From an uncultured Collinsella sp. (GTDB taxonomy: Bacteria > Actinomycetota > Coriobacteriia > Coriobacteriales > Coriobacteriaceae), in contig CALDWI010000081.1 in the NCBI GenBank assembly GCA_937923795.1, forward strand, positions 1 to 52,595: a stretch of DNA of 52,595 nucleotides, written 5' to 3'. Positions within the stretch are counted from its first letter, which is position 1. The number at the start of each line of letters is the position of its first letter. Positions 8,439-15,877 of the stretch are shown one piece after another. The position numbers and the translations under genes were made by a program. A model generated the notes under the pieces. The model saw only the letters and a program-made list of their open reading frames with translations, did not search any database and was not told the origin of the DNA.

Positions 8439-9096
8439 GTGGGATGATCCCGAACCCGGTACTGTGTTCGGGCGATGGTATGCGGAACTTGTAGACGATT
8501 CCTACTTTGGTGAGTCCGGAGTTCCTTACTGTGCCATGTTTATCAGCTATTGCCTGGACTGGGCAGGTGTCACCGCTGATGGAGTCCCTGGCGCATACGT
8601 GCCTTGGATCCTCTCTGCTAACTCTGATGCTGGTCGGCTTGTTGCTAACGAGGATGCACAGCCTGGAGACCTCGTTATGTTCGACTGGCAGGGCGACGGC
8701 GTGGCAGATCACATCGGCATCGTCGAGGAAAATCATCCTGATGAAGGTTGGATGCAAACCATCGAGGGGAACACCTCTCCTGGCAGTGGTGGATCCCAGA
8801 GCAACGGTGGCGGCGTTTATCGCCGTGCCCGTAACTATAGCTCCATCATCGGAGTCGCGCGACCGTATTACGAAACCCAGGAAGAGGAGGACGACATGCT
8901 CACCGAACATCAGGATATGCTGCTTGCGACCATCTATGAACAGGTCACCGGCACCTACGACCCGACTGGTCGTGGGATCGAACTCTGCGATCACGACCAC
9001 ATCAAGTGGATCGGGAAGCAGGTAGCGGACAACGCCGACTATATCAAGGCAGTTGACGCTAAGCTTGACAAGCTCATCGAAGCGCTTGGCAAGTAA
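8383..9096 (+). CDS. Endolysin with CHAP domain
   Basis: 237 residues, start preceded by AAGGAGG. Residues 1-160 form a CHAP cysteine peptidase/amidase: Cys50 in GVPYCAMFISYCLDWAG, His110 in GVADHIGIVEE, and Glu128/Asn130 in TIEGNT fit the catalytic triad region, and QPGDLVMFDW is the usual preceding strand. The enzyme would cut the peptide part of peptidoglycan. Residues 170-237 form a separate helical part (TEHQDMLLATIYEQVTG onward) of unknown role, perhaps wall binding or oligomerisation. No signal peptide is seen, so export depends on the holin. It is followed by a bidirectional terminator. Confidence 0.92.
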   Translation: MSAAKNVLYCARQWIGYSRWDDPEPGTVFGRWYAELVDDSYFGESGVPYCAMFISYCLDWAGVTADGVPGAYVPWILSANSDAGRLVANEDAQPGDLVMFDWQGDGVADHIGIVEENHPDEGWMQTIEGNTSPGSGGSQSNGGGVYRRARNYSSIIGVARPYYETQEEEDDMLTEHQDMLLATIYEQVTGTYDPTGRGIELCDHDHIKWIGKQVADNADYIKAVDAKLDKLIEALGK

Positions 9097-9100
9097 AGAA

Positions 9101-9135
9101 AAAGCCCTCGGGAAACCGGGGGCTTTCTTATTTTA
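9101..9135. terminator. Bidirectional intrinsic terminator
   Basis: GCCCTCGG (9104-9111) pairs with CCGGGGGC (9116-9123) around a GAAA loop, with A-rich sequence on the left and T-rich sequence on the right. It sits between the convergent endolysin and terminase genes and can end transcription both ways. Confidence 0.9.
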
Positions 9136-10662
9136 CCAATCAGGAGAATACGACGGAGCGCCGGATCCTAGGTTCGGCTTTTTCTTTTGTGCCAGCTTCG
9201 ACGGCCTCATCCATGCAGGAACTCCGCTGTACTTGTCGTCGGACTCTTCTCCCCATGCTGGGTACCTCAGCGGCATCTCCTTCGGTCCACCGTCAGAGGT
9301 ACGTATATATGGTAGTTGCTCGATCATCTCGGCACAATATCTTGTGGCATCCATGATATGACTGTATCTGTCGTGCTTCGGTGTGGCAGCCCAGTCATCG
9401 ACAGAGCTGAGCTCTTTGTATTCCCACGACTCGAAGCACTCCATCACCCAGTCGCATTTGTCTGAGTTGATGACCATGTTAGGCAGCAGCTTACGGACAC
9501 GGTTGATCCCGTCTGCAACGTAGGTTCGCTCAAGCTTCCGCCATTGGATATTAGGGAACATCTGACGACATTCCTCTAAAGGCGAGTGCTGCGAGCCTGA
9601 GCGATCGGAGTCCCACGGAAGGCAAGCAGCCCTAATAAGGTGGAAGTAAGGTCGCTTAGCAAGCTCCTGCACACATTCCACCACAGCTTTTCGGTTGTCC
9701 TCATAGTAATCGTAGATGAACATCTTGCCATCAATGTATTGGAACACGATGCCAGCCGTCCAGTCAGACTGCTTATCCTTCGAGGAGATGTCCCATGCCA
9801 TATACACAGGCTTGTCAGTGCGCAGGTTGTGCGGTGTGAAGCGTCCCTCGGCTCTCAGTACCTCGATGCCAGGGTAGACGAGGCCAGCGTTCACTGCGAG
9901 GAACTCGCACATGAACTCCTGACGGAACATGTTGTCGTTGCCGTGAGCTCGGATGTAGCGCTGCCTGACGTTCTCCAATGCCTCGGGAGACCAGAGCTTT
10001 GAGCCATCTGCAAGCGTAGCCTGGTCAGCACGCACAACATCAACGTAGACACGGCCATGAGCACCGGGCCATTTAGCAGGATCATCCTCTCCTGTGTAAG
10101 TTCTGAGCATGTCTGCTGCCACGTTGTTCATGCCTCGTGGTGTGAAGTTGAAGTTGACAGACAGCGGCTGACCCATCGCAGCCTTGTTCTCCCAGATCGG
10201 CATGATGAAGTCAAAGGCGCCTCTTCGGTAGAGCGACAGCTCCGATACGTAGAACGATTCATAGGATGAGCCGATAAGCGATTCGGATTCCTTGAAGCCG
10301 ATGAACTGGATGAGCGCCTCAGCCTTGTCCTCCGGATTGTTTAGGAACTTGATCTGCTGTTGGGTCTCTTTGATGTCCAGCATATCGGCAGGGTAGTTAT
10401 CCCAATGCTTGCGACCATCAAGGTACTTGTCCCAGATGTTACGCCTGATCCATTTGTTGTCTAGGCCGACATAGGCAGTCTGGGTACCAGGATGGTCCCA
10501 CGAGAAGTGCATCGCTTTCTGGATATCATCGGTATCCTTGCCTTCTTGTCGTCCCCAGATTTTGAAATAGTAATCAAACTGTCCCGATAAGCGGCGAGCC
10601 CAGGCATCCCGCTGATAGGGCCTGGGCTCGTAGTACATCGGGACCTTGAGTCCCGCAGCCAT
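9133..10662 (-). CDS. terL: Terminase large subunit (ATPase and nuclease)
   Basis: 509 residues. The motor cuts concatemers and pumps DNA into the prohead. The N-terminal ATPase has an adenine-site-like RPYQRDAW, a Walker A-like WGRQEGKD (residues 36-43) and a Walker B/catalytic position in SFYVSELSLY (Glu141), then the coupling motif NFNFTPRGMNN. The C-terminal RNase H-like nuclease shows Asp291 (YMAWDISS), Asp351 (LPWDSD) and a late HDRYSHIMDATRY. The Walker A loop has Asp where Ser or Thr is usual. It is the last gene of the minus-strand late operon, far from portal and capsid, which are on the other strand. No obvious small subunit adjoins it; the 10665 or 12601 product could serve. Confidence 0.9.
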   Translation of the reverse strand: MAAGLKVPMYYEPRPYQRDAWARRLSGQFDYYFKIWGRQEGKDTDDIQKAMHFSWDHPGTQTAYVGLDNKWIRRNIWDKYLDGRKHWDNYPADMLDIKETQQQIKFLNNPEDKAEALIQFIGFKESESLIGSSYESFYVSELSLYRRGAFDFIMPIWENKAAMGQPLSVNFNFTPRGMNNVAADMLRTYTGEDDPAKWPGAHGRVYVDVVRADQATLADGSKLWSPEALENVRQRYIRAHGNDNMFRQEFMCEFLAVNAGLVYPGIEVLRAEGRFTPHNLRTDKPVYMAWDISSKDKQSDWTAGIVFQYIDGKMFIYDYYEDNRKAVVECVQELAKRPYFHLIRAACLPWDSDRSGSQHSPLEECRQMFPNIQWRKLERTYVADGINRVRKLLPNMVINSDKCDWVMECFESWEYKELSSVDDWAATPKHDRYSHIMDATRYCAEMIEQLPYIRTSDGGPKEMPLRYPAWGEESDDKYSGVPAWMRPSKLAQKKKPNLGSGAPSYSPDW

Positions 10663-10664
10663 AG

Positions 10665-11252
10665 CTACTCCGCTTTGCTAATCTGCTCGTCGATCTTGGC
10701 GATAGCTTCCTTGGCGTCCTCATTGAAATGGTACGCCTCTTGAAGTTGTCCGTCCAAAGTACGGGCAATGTTGAGCATGACGGCTTCCATTGCAATGTCC
10801 ATGATCGTGGTCTCGTCCTGCTCGTTGAACTTATGATCGATCATAGAGTCGAAGAAGTCCTTATACTCCTCAACGCTTTCGATCGCTTCGAAGCGTTCTG
10901 CGATACCGTGAAGCAGATCGACCGTGCGGCGAGAGATGTCTGCTGCGTCTGCGAACGCGATCTCTTGGCCGTACTTGGTATGCTCCAGTACCTCCGAGAG
11001 CAGGCGCTTGCTCTCCAGCCAACCGTTGACAGTCTCGAAGGAGGACGCCATGTTGTTCACACGGGCCAGGAACTGCTTCTCAGTAGCCTCCTGCTTCTTC
11101 TTGAGGTTCTCGATGGCGGCCTTCTTCTGAGCTTCCAGATCCTTTTTAAGGGCAGCTTTCTTGATGGTAGCCTCAGTGTTCTTCTTAACTGCAACCTTGG
11201 TCTCAGATTTAGTCTGAGGTGCCTTAGACTGCTTCTTCGTCTCGTTCGTCAT
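10665..11252 (-). CDS. Helical late-operon protein
   Basis: 195 residues, starting MTNETKKQSKAPQTKSETKV. The first 70 residues are Lys/Ala/Glu-rich and strongly helical (KKDLEAQKKAAIENLKKKQ), probably a coiled coil; the rest is acidic helical (ESVEEYKDFFDSMIDHKF). The family was not recognised. It lies two bases before terL, so a small terminase subunit, a chaperone or a minor capsid protein are the options, in no proven order. Confidence 0.6.
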   Translation of the reverse strand: MTNETKKQSKAPQTKSETKVAVKKNTEATIKKAALKKDLEAQKKAAIENLKKKQEATEKQFLARVNNMASSFETVNGWLESKRLLSEVLEHTKYGQEIAFADAADISRRTVDLLHGIAERFEAIESVEEYKDFFDSMIDHKFNEQDETTIMDIAMEAVMLNIARTLDGQLQEAYHFNEDAKEAIAKIDEQISKAE

Positions 11253-11255
11253 AGC

Positions 11256-11456
11256 TTAATCTCCTTCTCTGATTTCGTTTATATAATCGATGGCTTCCTG
11301 CCGTGTAGCGCAATCAGTGATGTGCTTCCATTCCTCGTTGCCGATAACGAGTCCGTCAGCCATAAGCGTTTCACCGATGAATACTCGGAACCGATGCTCG
11401 CGATCGATTCCTACGGACTCCTGAATCTTATAGCGGAGCTGTTTCTCAGTTGTCAT
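11256..11456 (-). CDS. Small late-operon protein, paralog of the next gene upstream
   Basis: 66 residues from the ATG at 11456 (MTTEKQLRYKIQESVGIDRE). The C-terminal half has ATRQEAIDYINEIREGD. The neighbouring protein at 11446-11628 has ATKKEALDYLNASID in the same place, so the two look like tandem copies of one small alpha/beta fold. The start overlaps the upstream gene by 11 bases. Function unknown. Confidence 0.65.
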   Translation of the reverse strand: MTTEKQLRYKIQESVGIDREHRFRVFIGETLMADGLVIGNEEWKHITDCATRQEAIDYINEIREGD

Positions 11457-11628
11457 AGCTTGGTTCCTTTGGCTCATAGTTCGGATCAATGCTAGCATTC
11501 AGGTAATCCAAAGCTTCTTTCTTCGTTGCGAACAACTTGACGTTGTGATTCTCTACCGGCCTAATACGGTAAGCTTCCCTAATTCCATTGTCAGTCTGGA
11601 TGAAGACTTGCTCGATTTTGAAAACCAT
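11446..11628 (-). CDS. Small late-operon protein, tandem paralog
   Basis: 60 residues from the ATG at 11628 (MVFKIEQVFIQTDNGIREAY), overlapping the stop of the scaffold-like gene by one base. It shares the pattern FATKKEALDYLN with the next protein downstream (11256-11456). The fold reads as two or three strands followed by a helix, like small response or modulator domains. Function unknown. Confidence 0.65.
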   Translation of the reverse strand: MVFKIEQVFIQTDNGIREAYRIRPVENHNVKLFATKKEALDYLNASIDPNYEPKEPSYDN

Positions 11629-12617
11629 TAGCGACCCTTCCTCTGCTTGAGCATTTGATCCTGCGACCATGACATCGCTTCGGCAAGGCTCTTGAACTGC
11701 GGAGGCTTGTTCTCACTTGAGCCTGTGGACTGCGGCATGTCGAGAGCAGGCTCAGTCGGTGCAGGCTTCTCCTGCTTAGGATGGAGAGCCTTGCCTCGTT
11801 CGGTCAGTTTGGAGATCTGACGGTTGACCTGAGCCAGTGCCTTGTCAAGATCGCAGCTGTAGCCGATGGCGTTGCCGTCCTCGTCCTTCACCTCGTAGTC
11901 CTCGATGAGGGAATCGAACATATCGCGCTGCACATCGTTGAGCTTCTTATAGGTCTCAGCGAACTTGAGCGTGCGAACGATAGGCTCCTTCTCTTTCTTA
12001 AGTTCATCGATACGCTGCTTGGCGATCTTGTTGAAAGCCTGCTCAAGCTCGGCGTTGTAGTCATCGACCCACTGTTTCGCCTGGGCACGAGGGTTGTCAC
12101 CTGTGAATGGACGCCCAGTCTCAGGATTGATGTAGGTAGGAACACCGTCCTCGTCCTTAGTGTAGATGTCAGGGTCGTTGATGGATGCCCCGAGCTTGCC
12201 ATCGCGAGTGACTCGGATCTTGCCAGAAGCCTTCATCGCATTGGCGACATCGCTCACAGCCTGATCTTCGATGGACGACTCGATGGATGAGATAGTTTCA
12301 TTCACTTCCTCAGCTGAGTAATCAAACTCTGAAACTGTTTCTCCAGCTGCTCCGTCAGCAGCGCTGCCTCCTCCAGTGTCCGTGCCATCCAGCTGTGCAT
12401 CATCGGACTGGCTTTCAGCCACAGGTTCGGCATCACTTCCACTGGTACCTTCTGTCTGTCCGAACTCTCCTGCATCAGGCTGTCCGTCTCGATTGGCTGG
12501 AGTCTCTTCAGGTTCTTTCTTATTTCTTTGTTCCAGCGCAGCAAACGCCGCCTCCCACGAATCAATCGCAGGAGCTTCATCTTTCTTTGCATCCAGCTTT
12601 TCATCGATTCCATTCAT
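11628..12617 (-). CDS. Putative capsid scaffolding protein
   Basis: 329 residues. The first 130 residues are acidic and disordered (many Glu, Asp, Gly, Ser), the middle about 160-270 is a long charged helix region (YNAELEQAFNKIAKQRIDEL, KKEKEPIVRTLKFAETYKKL), and the end is basic (SQDQMLKQRKGR). Acidic, coiled-coil rich with a basic C-terminus is the usual plan of phage scaffolding proteins, which fill the prohead and leave before packaging. It lies in the terminase operon, not next to the capsid gene. The assignment is by composition only; no specific family motif was seen. Confidence 0.5.
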   Translation of the reverse strand: MNGIDEKLDAKKDEAPAIDSWEAAFAALEQRNKKEPEETPANRDGQPDAGEFGQTEGTSGSDAEPVAESQSDDAQLDGTDTGGGSAADGAAGETVSEFDYSAEEVNETISSIESSIEDQAVSDVANAMKASGKIRVTRDGKLGASINDPDIYTKDEDGVPTYINPETGRPFTGDNPRAQAKQWVDDYNAELEQAFNKIAKQRIDELKKEKEPIVRTLKFAETYKKLNDVQRDMFDSLIEDYEVKDEDGNAIGYSCDLDKALAQVNRQISKLTERGKALHPKQEKPAPTEPALDMPQSTGSSENKPPQFKSLAEAMSWSQDQMLKQRKGR

Positions 12618-13005
12618 CTTGTTCCTCTCTCTGATCGTTCATGTCCTGCAACTGCTGGATGTGTGTTCTGATCCAGCTTTGCTTCAGCATGTTGTACAGC
12701 AACTGCCAGCGCTCGACGATGTTCTCGGTGTCCTTGGAATCGAACTGCTTGATAAGCACCTCGATTGCCGAATCAATATCGGCCACCTTGCCAAGCGCGT
12801 TCCTCATGCGGGTCAGGAACTTGTTGGTTTCCTTGATGACCTGCTTGAACTCCATCAATCTTTGCTGGTCTGTGATTCCATCGGTGAACCTACAGGAATC
12901 ATATTGTTCGACCAGGGTGTTCCAGCTGGCCACAAGATCCAAGTGTCTGCATTCCTCATCGACCCACGCTGCGAATTGCTTGTTAGTAGATGCCAGCGCG
13001 TTCAT
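12601..13005 (-). CDS. Helical late-operon protein of unknown function
   Basis: 134 residues, all-helical in character (MNALASTNKQFAAWVDEECR to LQDMNDQREEQDEWNR). It overlaps both neighbours (23 bases upstream, 17 downstream), so it is translationally coupled. The size and the helical content would fit a small terminase subunit, but no helix-turn-helix is clear. Confidence 0.6.
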   Translation of the reverse strand: MNALASTNKQFAAWVDEECRHLDLVASWNTLVEQYDSCRFTDGITDQQRLMEFKQVIKETNKFLTRMRNALGKVADIDSAIEVLIKQFDSKDTENIVERWQLLYNMLKQSWIRTHIQQLQDMNDQREEQDEWNR

Positions 13006-13702
13006 CGATAAGCTTCTGGCGACGCCACTTCTCCCATTCGGCGTCAGTCAAAGGAATCGAGGCAGCCAAGGTCACGCCATCGATATAGCTCATAATCGGC
13101 TTGCCGCTGAACTTAGGGAGCAGTTCGGGAGCAAGCTGGGTGATAAGGGTTTTCAGCCCGAACAGTTGGATCATCGTGTCCTCCACCTGCACGAGCTGAG
13201 TTGGGAACGACCAGAGGTAACCAGTCTGTCCATCGTTGCCTAGGACAACAGGCACGGGCATCTTGTGCAGACCAGGCGTGAAGCTGATTTCAGTTCCGAT
13301 CTTAGGGAACGTGGTCTTAGCATAGACAGGCTTCGATCTGTCCTCTCGCAGGATCTCATAGTCTCCGACCATGCGGTCTACTTCCTCGGGTGCACCGTAG
13401 ATACGGTCGCCTGCATTGGTCTCTCGTACGATGATGTCATGACCGACCTGCTCGTCGTAGGCAATGTTGCGTTTCGCGTCGGGTACCATCATCGGTGTGA
13501 TGAGAATTTTCTTTCCGTACAGCGGATGGTGTCGAGGGTCTTTGTCCAATGCTTTCTTTGGCTTCTTGGTTTGAGGTTCCCAGTCCTCGCCTTTGAGGTA
13601 CGCTGTGATTCGGCTGCATCTCTGCTGATAGGTGAGCCCGTCCGGCTCTAAGCCTGCACGCTCCTCCATCCGCTCTAGCTCTTCCTTCTTCAAAGCTGTC
13701 AT
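12983..13702 (-). CDS. First gene of the minus-strand late operon, unknown
   Basis: 239 residues starting MTALKKEELERMEERAGLEP. Family not recognised. The N-terminal 30 residues are helical and Glu-rich, then comes a beta-rich part (KKILITPMMVPDAKRN, YAKTTFPKIGTEISFTPGL). The C-terminal helix ends in EWEKWRRQKLIDERAGIY. It follows the promoter at 13746-13751 and a possible ten-codon leader ORF. Being first in an operon with scaffold and terminase, it is likely a head protein or assembly factor. Confidence 0.6.
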   Translation of the reverse strand: MTALKKEELERMEERAGLEPDGLTYQQRCSRITAYLKGEDWEPQTKKPKKALDKDPRHHPLYGKKILITPMMVPDAKRNIAYDEQVGHDIIVRETNAGDRIYGAPEEVDRMVGDYEILREDRSKPVYAKTTFPKIGTEISFTPGLHKMPVPVVLGNDGQTGYLWSFPTQLVQVEDTMIQLFGLKTLITQLAPELLPKFSGKPIMSYIDGVTLAASIPLTDAEWEKWRRQKLIDERAGIY

Positions 13703-13705
13703 CCT

Positions 13706-13738
13706 TTACCACCTTTCGACTAACCATGTAGTAAACAT
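13706..13738 (-). CDS. Possible leaderless ten-codon ORF
   Basis: The minus strand reads TATAAT, seven bases, then ATG and nine more codons (MFTTWLVERW) to TAA at 13706-13708. Three bases later the 13702 gene starts. The ATG lies where transcription should begin, so it could be read without a ribosome binding site and feed ribosomes to the next gene. Short and unsupported by homology. Confidence 0.3.
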   Translation of the reverse strand: MFTTWLVERW

Positions 13739-13751
13739 GTAGTTTATTATA
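13727..13751 (-). promoter_or_regulatory. Late minus-strand promoter with tandem ACTACATG repeats
   Basis: On the minus strand TATAAT spans 13751-13746. Directly after it ACTACATG occurs twice, starting 11 bases apart (one helical turn), across the expected transcription start. This is a plausible operator for a phage regulator of the terminase/scaffold operon. No clear -35 box is visible because the upstream side is the T-run of a terminator. Confidence 0.6.
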
Positions 13752-13755
13752 GCGT

Positions 13756-13788
13756 AAAAAAAATAGGGCCGTCCATAAGGACGACCCT
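13756..13788 (-). terminator. Intrinsic terminator after the YqaJ gene
   Basis: On the minus strand AGGGTCGTCC and GGACGGCCCT form a ten-pair stem (one G-U) around TTAT, followed by eight T residues. It separates the replication genes from the late operon promoter. Confidence 0.93.
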
Positions 13789-13793
13789 AAAAG

Positions 13794-14564
13794 TTAAATG
13801 TTCATTCTTTTTTCCTTCATGAACTTGTTCATATAATAGTCGGAGTTCTTTTCGGTTTTGGTATTAAACTCATAGAAGTCATTCGTCTTTTCAATTCCTA
13901 AACGACTTTCGTCGTACAGGAATTCTTTGAATGAAGTCTCCGCTTCTTTAACCATCTTGATCTCTTCTTCAAGATCTTGCCTACTATAAGTCTTAATGGC
14001 AAGCCTGATAGTAGAATCAGGATTGAAGAATATCAAATTAGCAAACTGGCAATTTTTGAGCAAAGCCATACCTACAGCAAGTTGCCATCGCTCAGGACAA
14101 TCTTTCTTATCAGTACGGACTGAGACCATATGTCGTTCCATACCATAACTCTTAACTTCACCAATGTTTGTTGGGCATGGCATCCCGTCTTTCCTGATAT
14201 CGTACAAAGCTGTCTTCTTTGTTTGCGGAATCGACATAGCATCAGGAGACCAACCAAGAAGATCATTAACTAGGATGATATCATCCCAATGATACAAGCC
14301 AAGGTTTGCTTCCCTGTTTGCTTCCTCTATAGCAATAGGTTCAAGCAGATGTCCTCTGGCTGCCATACCTGTAGCAACACAGTCTTCATCCGAGATATAT
14401 TCTGTCGAAAAGCTAGAAGCTATCTTCATCATGTTCGCTTCTATCTGAGCCTGCGATCTCTTCCGTCCTGTCTCAGTTACAGGCAGGATGTTCTTGATGC
14501 TAGAAGCTGTCAGGTAATGCGTCCTAGCCATCATCCATTCTTTATCGACCACATGTCTCCACAT
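13794..14564 (-). CDS. YqaJ-like exonuclease (phage recombinase nuclease)
   Basis: 256 residues with GAGGAG upstream of the ATG at 14564. The YqaJ/lambda exonuclease core is visible in order: YLTASSI (18-24), RGHLLEPIAIEEANRE with Glu75, WSPDAMS with Asp108, and GEVKSY with Glu136 and Lys138, the PD-(D/E)XK catalytic set. Such enzymes resect double-stranded DNA to give single strands for annealing. No partner annealing protein of the RecT or Bet type was recognised, though the SSB next to it could act in the same pathway. The gene sits between two terminators. Confidence 0.82.
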   Translation of the reverse strand: MWRHVVDKEWMMARTHYLTASSIKNILPVTETGRKRSQAQIEANMMKIASSFSTEYISDEDCVATGMAARGHLLEPIAIEEANREANLGLYHWDDIILVNDLLGWSPDAMSIPQTKKTALYDIRKDGMPCPTNIGEVKSYGMERHMVSVRTDKKDCPERWQLAVGMALLKNCQFANLIFFNPDSTIRLAIKTYSRQDLEEEIKMVKEAETSFKEFLYDESRLGIEKTNDFYEFNTKTEKNSDYYMNKFMKEKRMNI

Positions 14565-14583
14565 AATCTTATCTCCTCAATCT

Positions 14584-14618
14584 AAAAAAGGGCCCAGTCG
14601 TATTACCGACCGAGCCCT
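14584..14618 (-). terminator. Intrinsic terminator after ssb
   Basis: On the minus strand GGGCTCGGTCG and CGACTGGGCCC form an 11-position stem with two wobble pairs, followed by six T residues. It lies between ssb and the YqaJ gene. Confidence 0.9.
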
Positions 14619-14640
14619 TCGTATTACTTGCAGTTACCGA

Positions 14641-15411
14641 TTAGAACGGGATGTCATTGTCATAGACGGACATGGGAACCGGAGTACCCGGATCGACCTG
14701 CGGTGCATATCCCGTAGGCTGAGACTGAGCAAATCCCGTATCCACAGGAATGTCAGCAGCATTGACGCTCACTTGCTGAGGCGTCTGCTGATACTGAACC
14801 TGCGTCGGAGCAGGAGAGTATCCTACCTGCGGCTGCATGACCGGGTTAGGCATGGAAACCGCGGGGGCAGAAGAGGCAGTGGGAGCAGCGACGACACCGC
14901 CGTGCGCACCATCATCGGCGAGCAGTTGGGGCACGGTGAGATAGGAAGGCAGTTCCTCTCTCAACTGATACGGTCCCGCCTGCACTTCCTCTACCGTCCA
15001 AGGTCGAGGATTGCCAGAACCATAACTGAATCCCTGAGGCGGTTGCACCGTAGAGATTCGAATGGTCTTGCCAATGAGGTTCATCATATCCTCGCCGCCT
15101 GCGATCTTGAACAGATCGATATGCACCGAAGGCTTCTTACCTTCACGCTGCGCCTTACCTGCTTCTGCAAAGGTGAAGGTTCGATAACCGCCGCTCGGTC
15201 CGCAAAGCGTGATGCGGATATTCCAGACCGGGTTCCCATTCGGCCAGAACTTCGGAGTCGTCGGACCATGCTGTCCGAAGTTCATCGCCTGAACTTCCTG
15301 AATGGCAACTACCGTACCCGTCAGTTCGGTAGAGAACCCAGGCTGATTGGGTCGAGAGTAATTCCAGTTGTGTTCGTTGCGGTTAGAGCTTTGTCCAGGA
15401 TTGAGTGCCAT
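14641..15411 (-). CDS. ssb: Single-stranded DNA-binding protein
   Basis: 256 residues. The N-terminal 140 residues have OB-fold character with STELTGTVVAIQEV and IRITLCGPSGGYRTFTF strands. Residues 165-240 are a Gln/Pro/Ala/Val-rich linker. The protein ends in DNDIPF, the acidic-hydrophobic tip that SSBs use to recruit replication partners. It would protect single strands made by the helicase and nuclease encoded nearby. The last residues of the 24339 protein (EEDIPF) mimic the same tip. Confidence 0.82.
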   Translation of the reverse strand: MALNPGQSSNRNEHNWNYSRPNQPGFSTELTGTVVAIQEVQAMNFGQHGPTTPKFWPNGNPVWNIRITLCGPSGGYRTFTFAEAGKAQREGKKPSVHIDLFKIAGGEDMMNLIGKTIRISTVQPPQGFSYGSGNPRPWTVEEVQAGPYQLREELPSYLTVPQLLADDGAHGGVVAAPTASSAPAVSMPNPVMQPQVGYSPAPTQVQYQQTPQQVSVNAADIPVDTGFAQSQPTGYAPQVDPGTPVPMSVYDNDIPF

Positions 15412-15437
15412 GTTTCTTTTCCTTTCTATAGGGTTCG

Positions 15438-15743
15438 TTAATTGTACTCTACATCGATGAGCAGAGATTCGAGAGTTTCAAGATCTTCGTCGAGATAATA
15501 ACTTGTAATTTTCTTGATCTTGGCTTTCCAATCATACTCGTTCAGATCGTCTATCTGTTTATCTCGAAGTCCGAGCATAAGCTGTTCGAAGCTGTCAACG
15601 CAGAGCTGTTCATTTATAGGATAGTTGTAGTCGTACGTTGCAATATAAGTCAAGGTCCAGTTGACCAGGTCGTCGTTGCGTCGTCCTTCAGTAAACGAGT
15701 CAGGATATTTTTCTATCTTCTCTTTGTACTTGTTCCAATCCAT
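15438..15743 (-). CDS. Acidic protein of unknown function
   Basis: 101 residues, starting MDWNKYKEKIEKYPDSFTEG. It is acidic and helical, rich in Tyr, Asp and Leu, with a C-terminal EDLETLESLLIDVEYN. No family was recognised. Its start shares one base with the stop of the next gene upstream, placing it in the primase-SSB operon. Confidence 0.65.
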   Translation of the reverse strand: MDWNKYKEKIEKYPDSFTEGRRNDDLVNWTLTYIATYDYNYPINEQLCVDSFEQLMLGLRDKQIDDLNEYDWKAKIKKITSYYLDEDLETLESLLIDVEYN

Positions 15744-15877
15744 TATTCCGAGATCCCTTCGTATCCTTCTGCCAGCATAGCTTCGATGATATCCTTGTCG
15801 GTAATGTTGCCCTTGCCAAGTTCAGACCAGTCTTCCTTGGTGAATCCTTGGCTCATGATGAAATCGTACAAGCTCAT
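15743..15877 (-). CDS. Small protein of unknown function (44 aa)
   Basis: The ATG at 15877 (MSLYDFIMSQGFTKEDWSEL) is chosen because GAGAGGA lies just upstream; longer frames would run far into the primase gene. It overlaps the primase stop by four bases. The product is helical and acidic, with no known motif. Confidence 0.6.
   Translation of the reverse strand: MSLYDFIMSQGFTKEDWSELGKGNITDKDIIEAMLAEGYEGISE

Noticed and set aside
14595..14606. TAATACGACT on the minus strand, like the start of a T7 promoter
   Set aside because: Only ten bases match; they form the loop and stem of the ssb terminator, and no T7-type polymerase gene was recognised.
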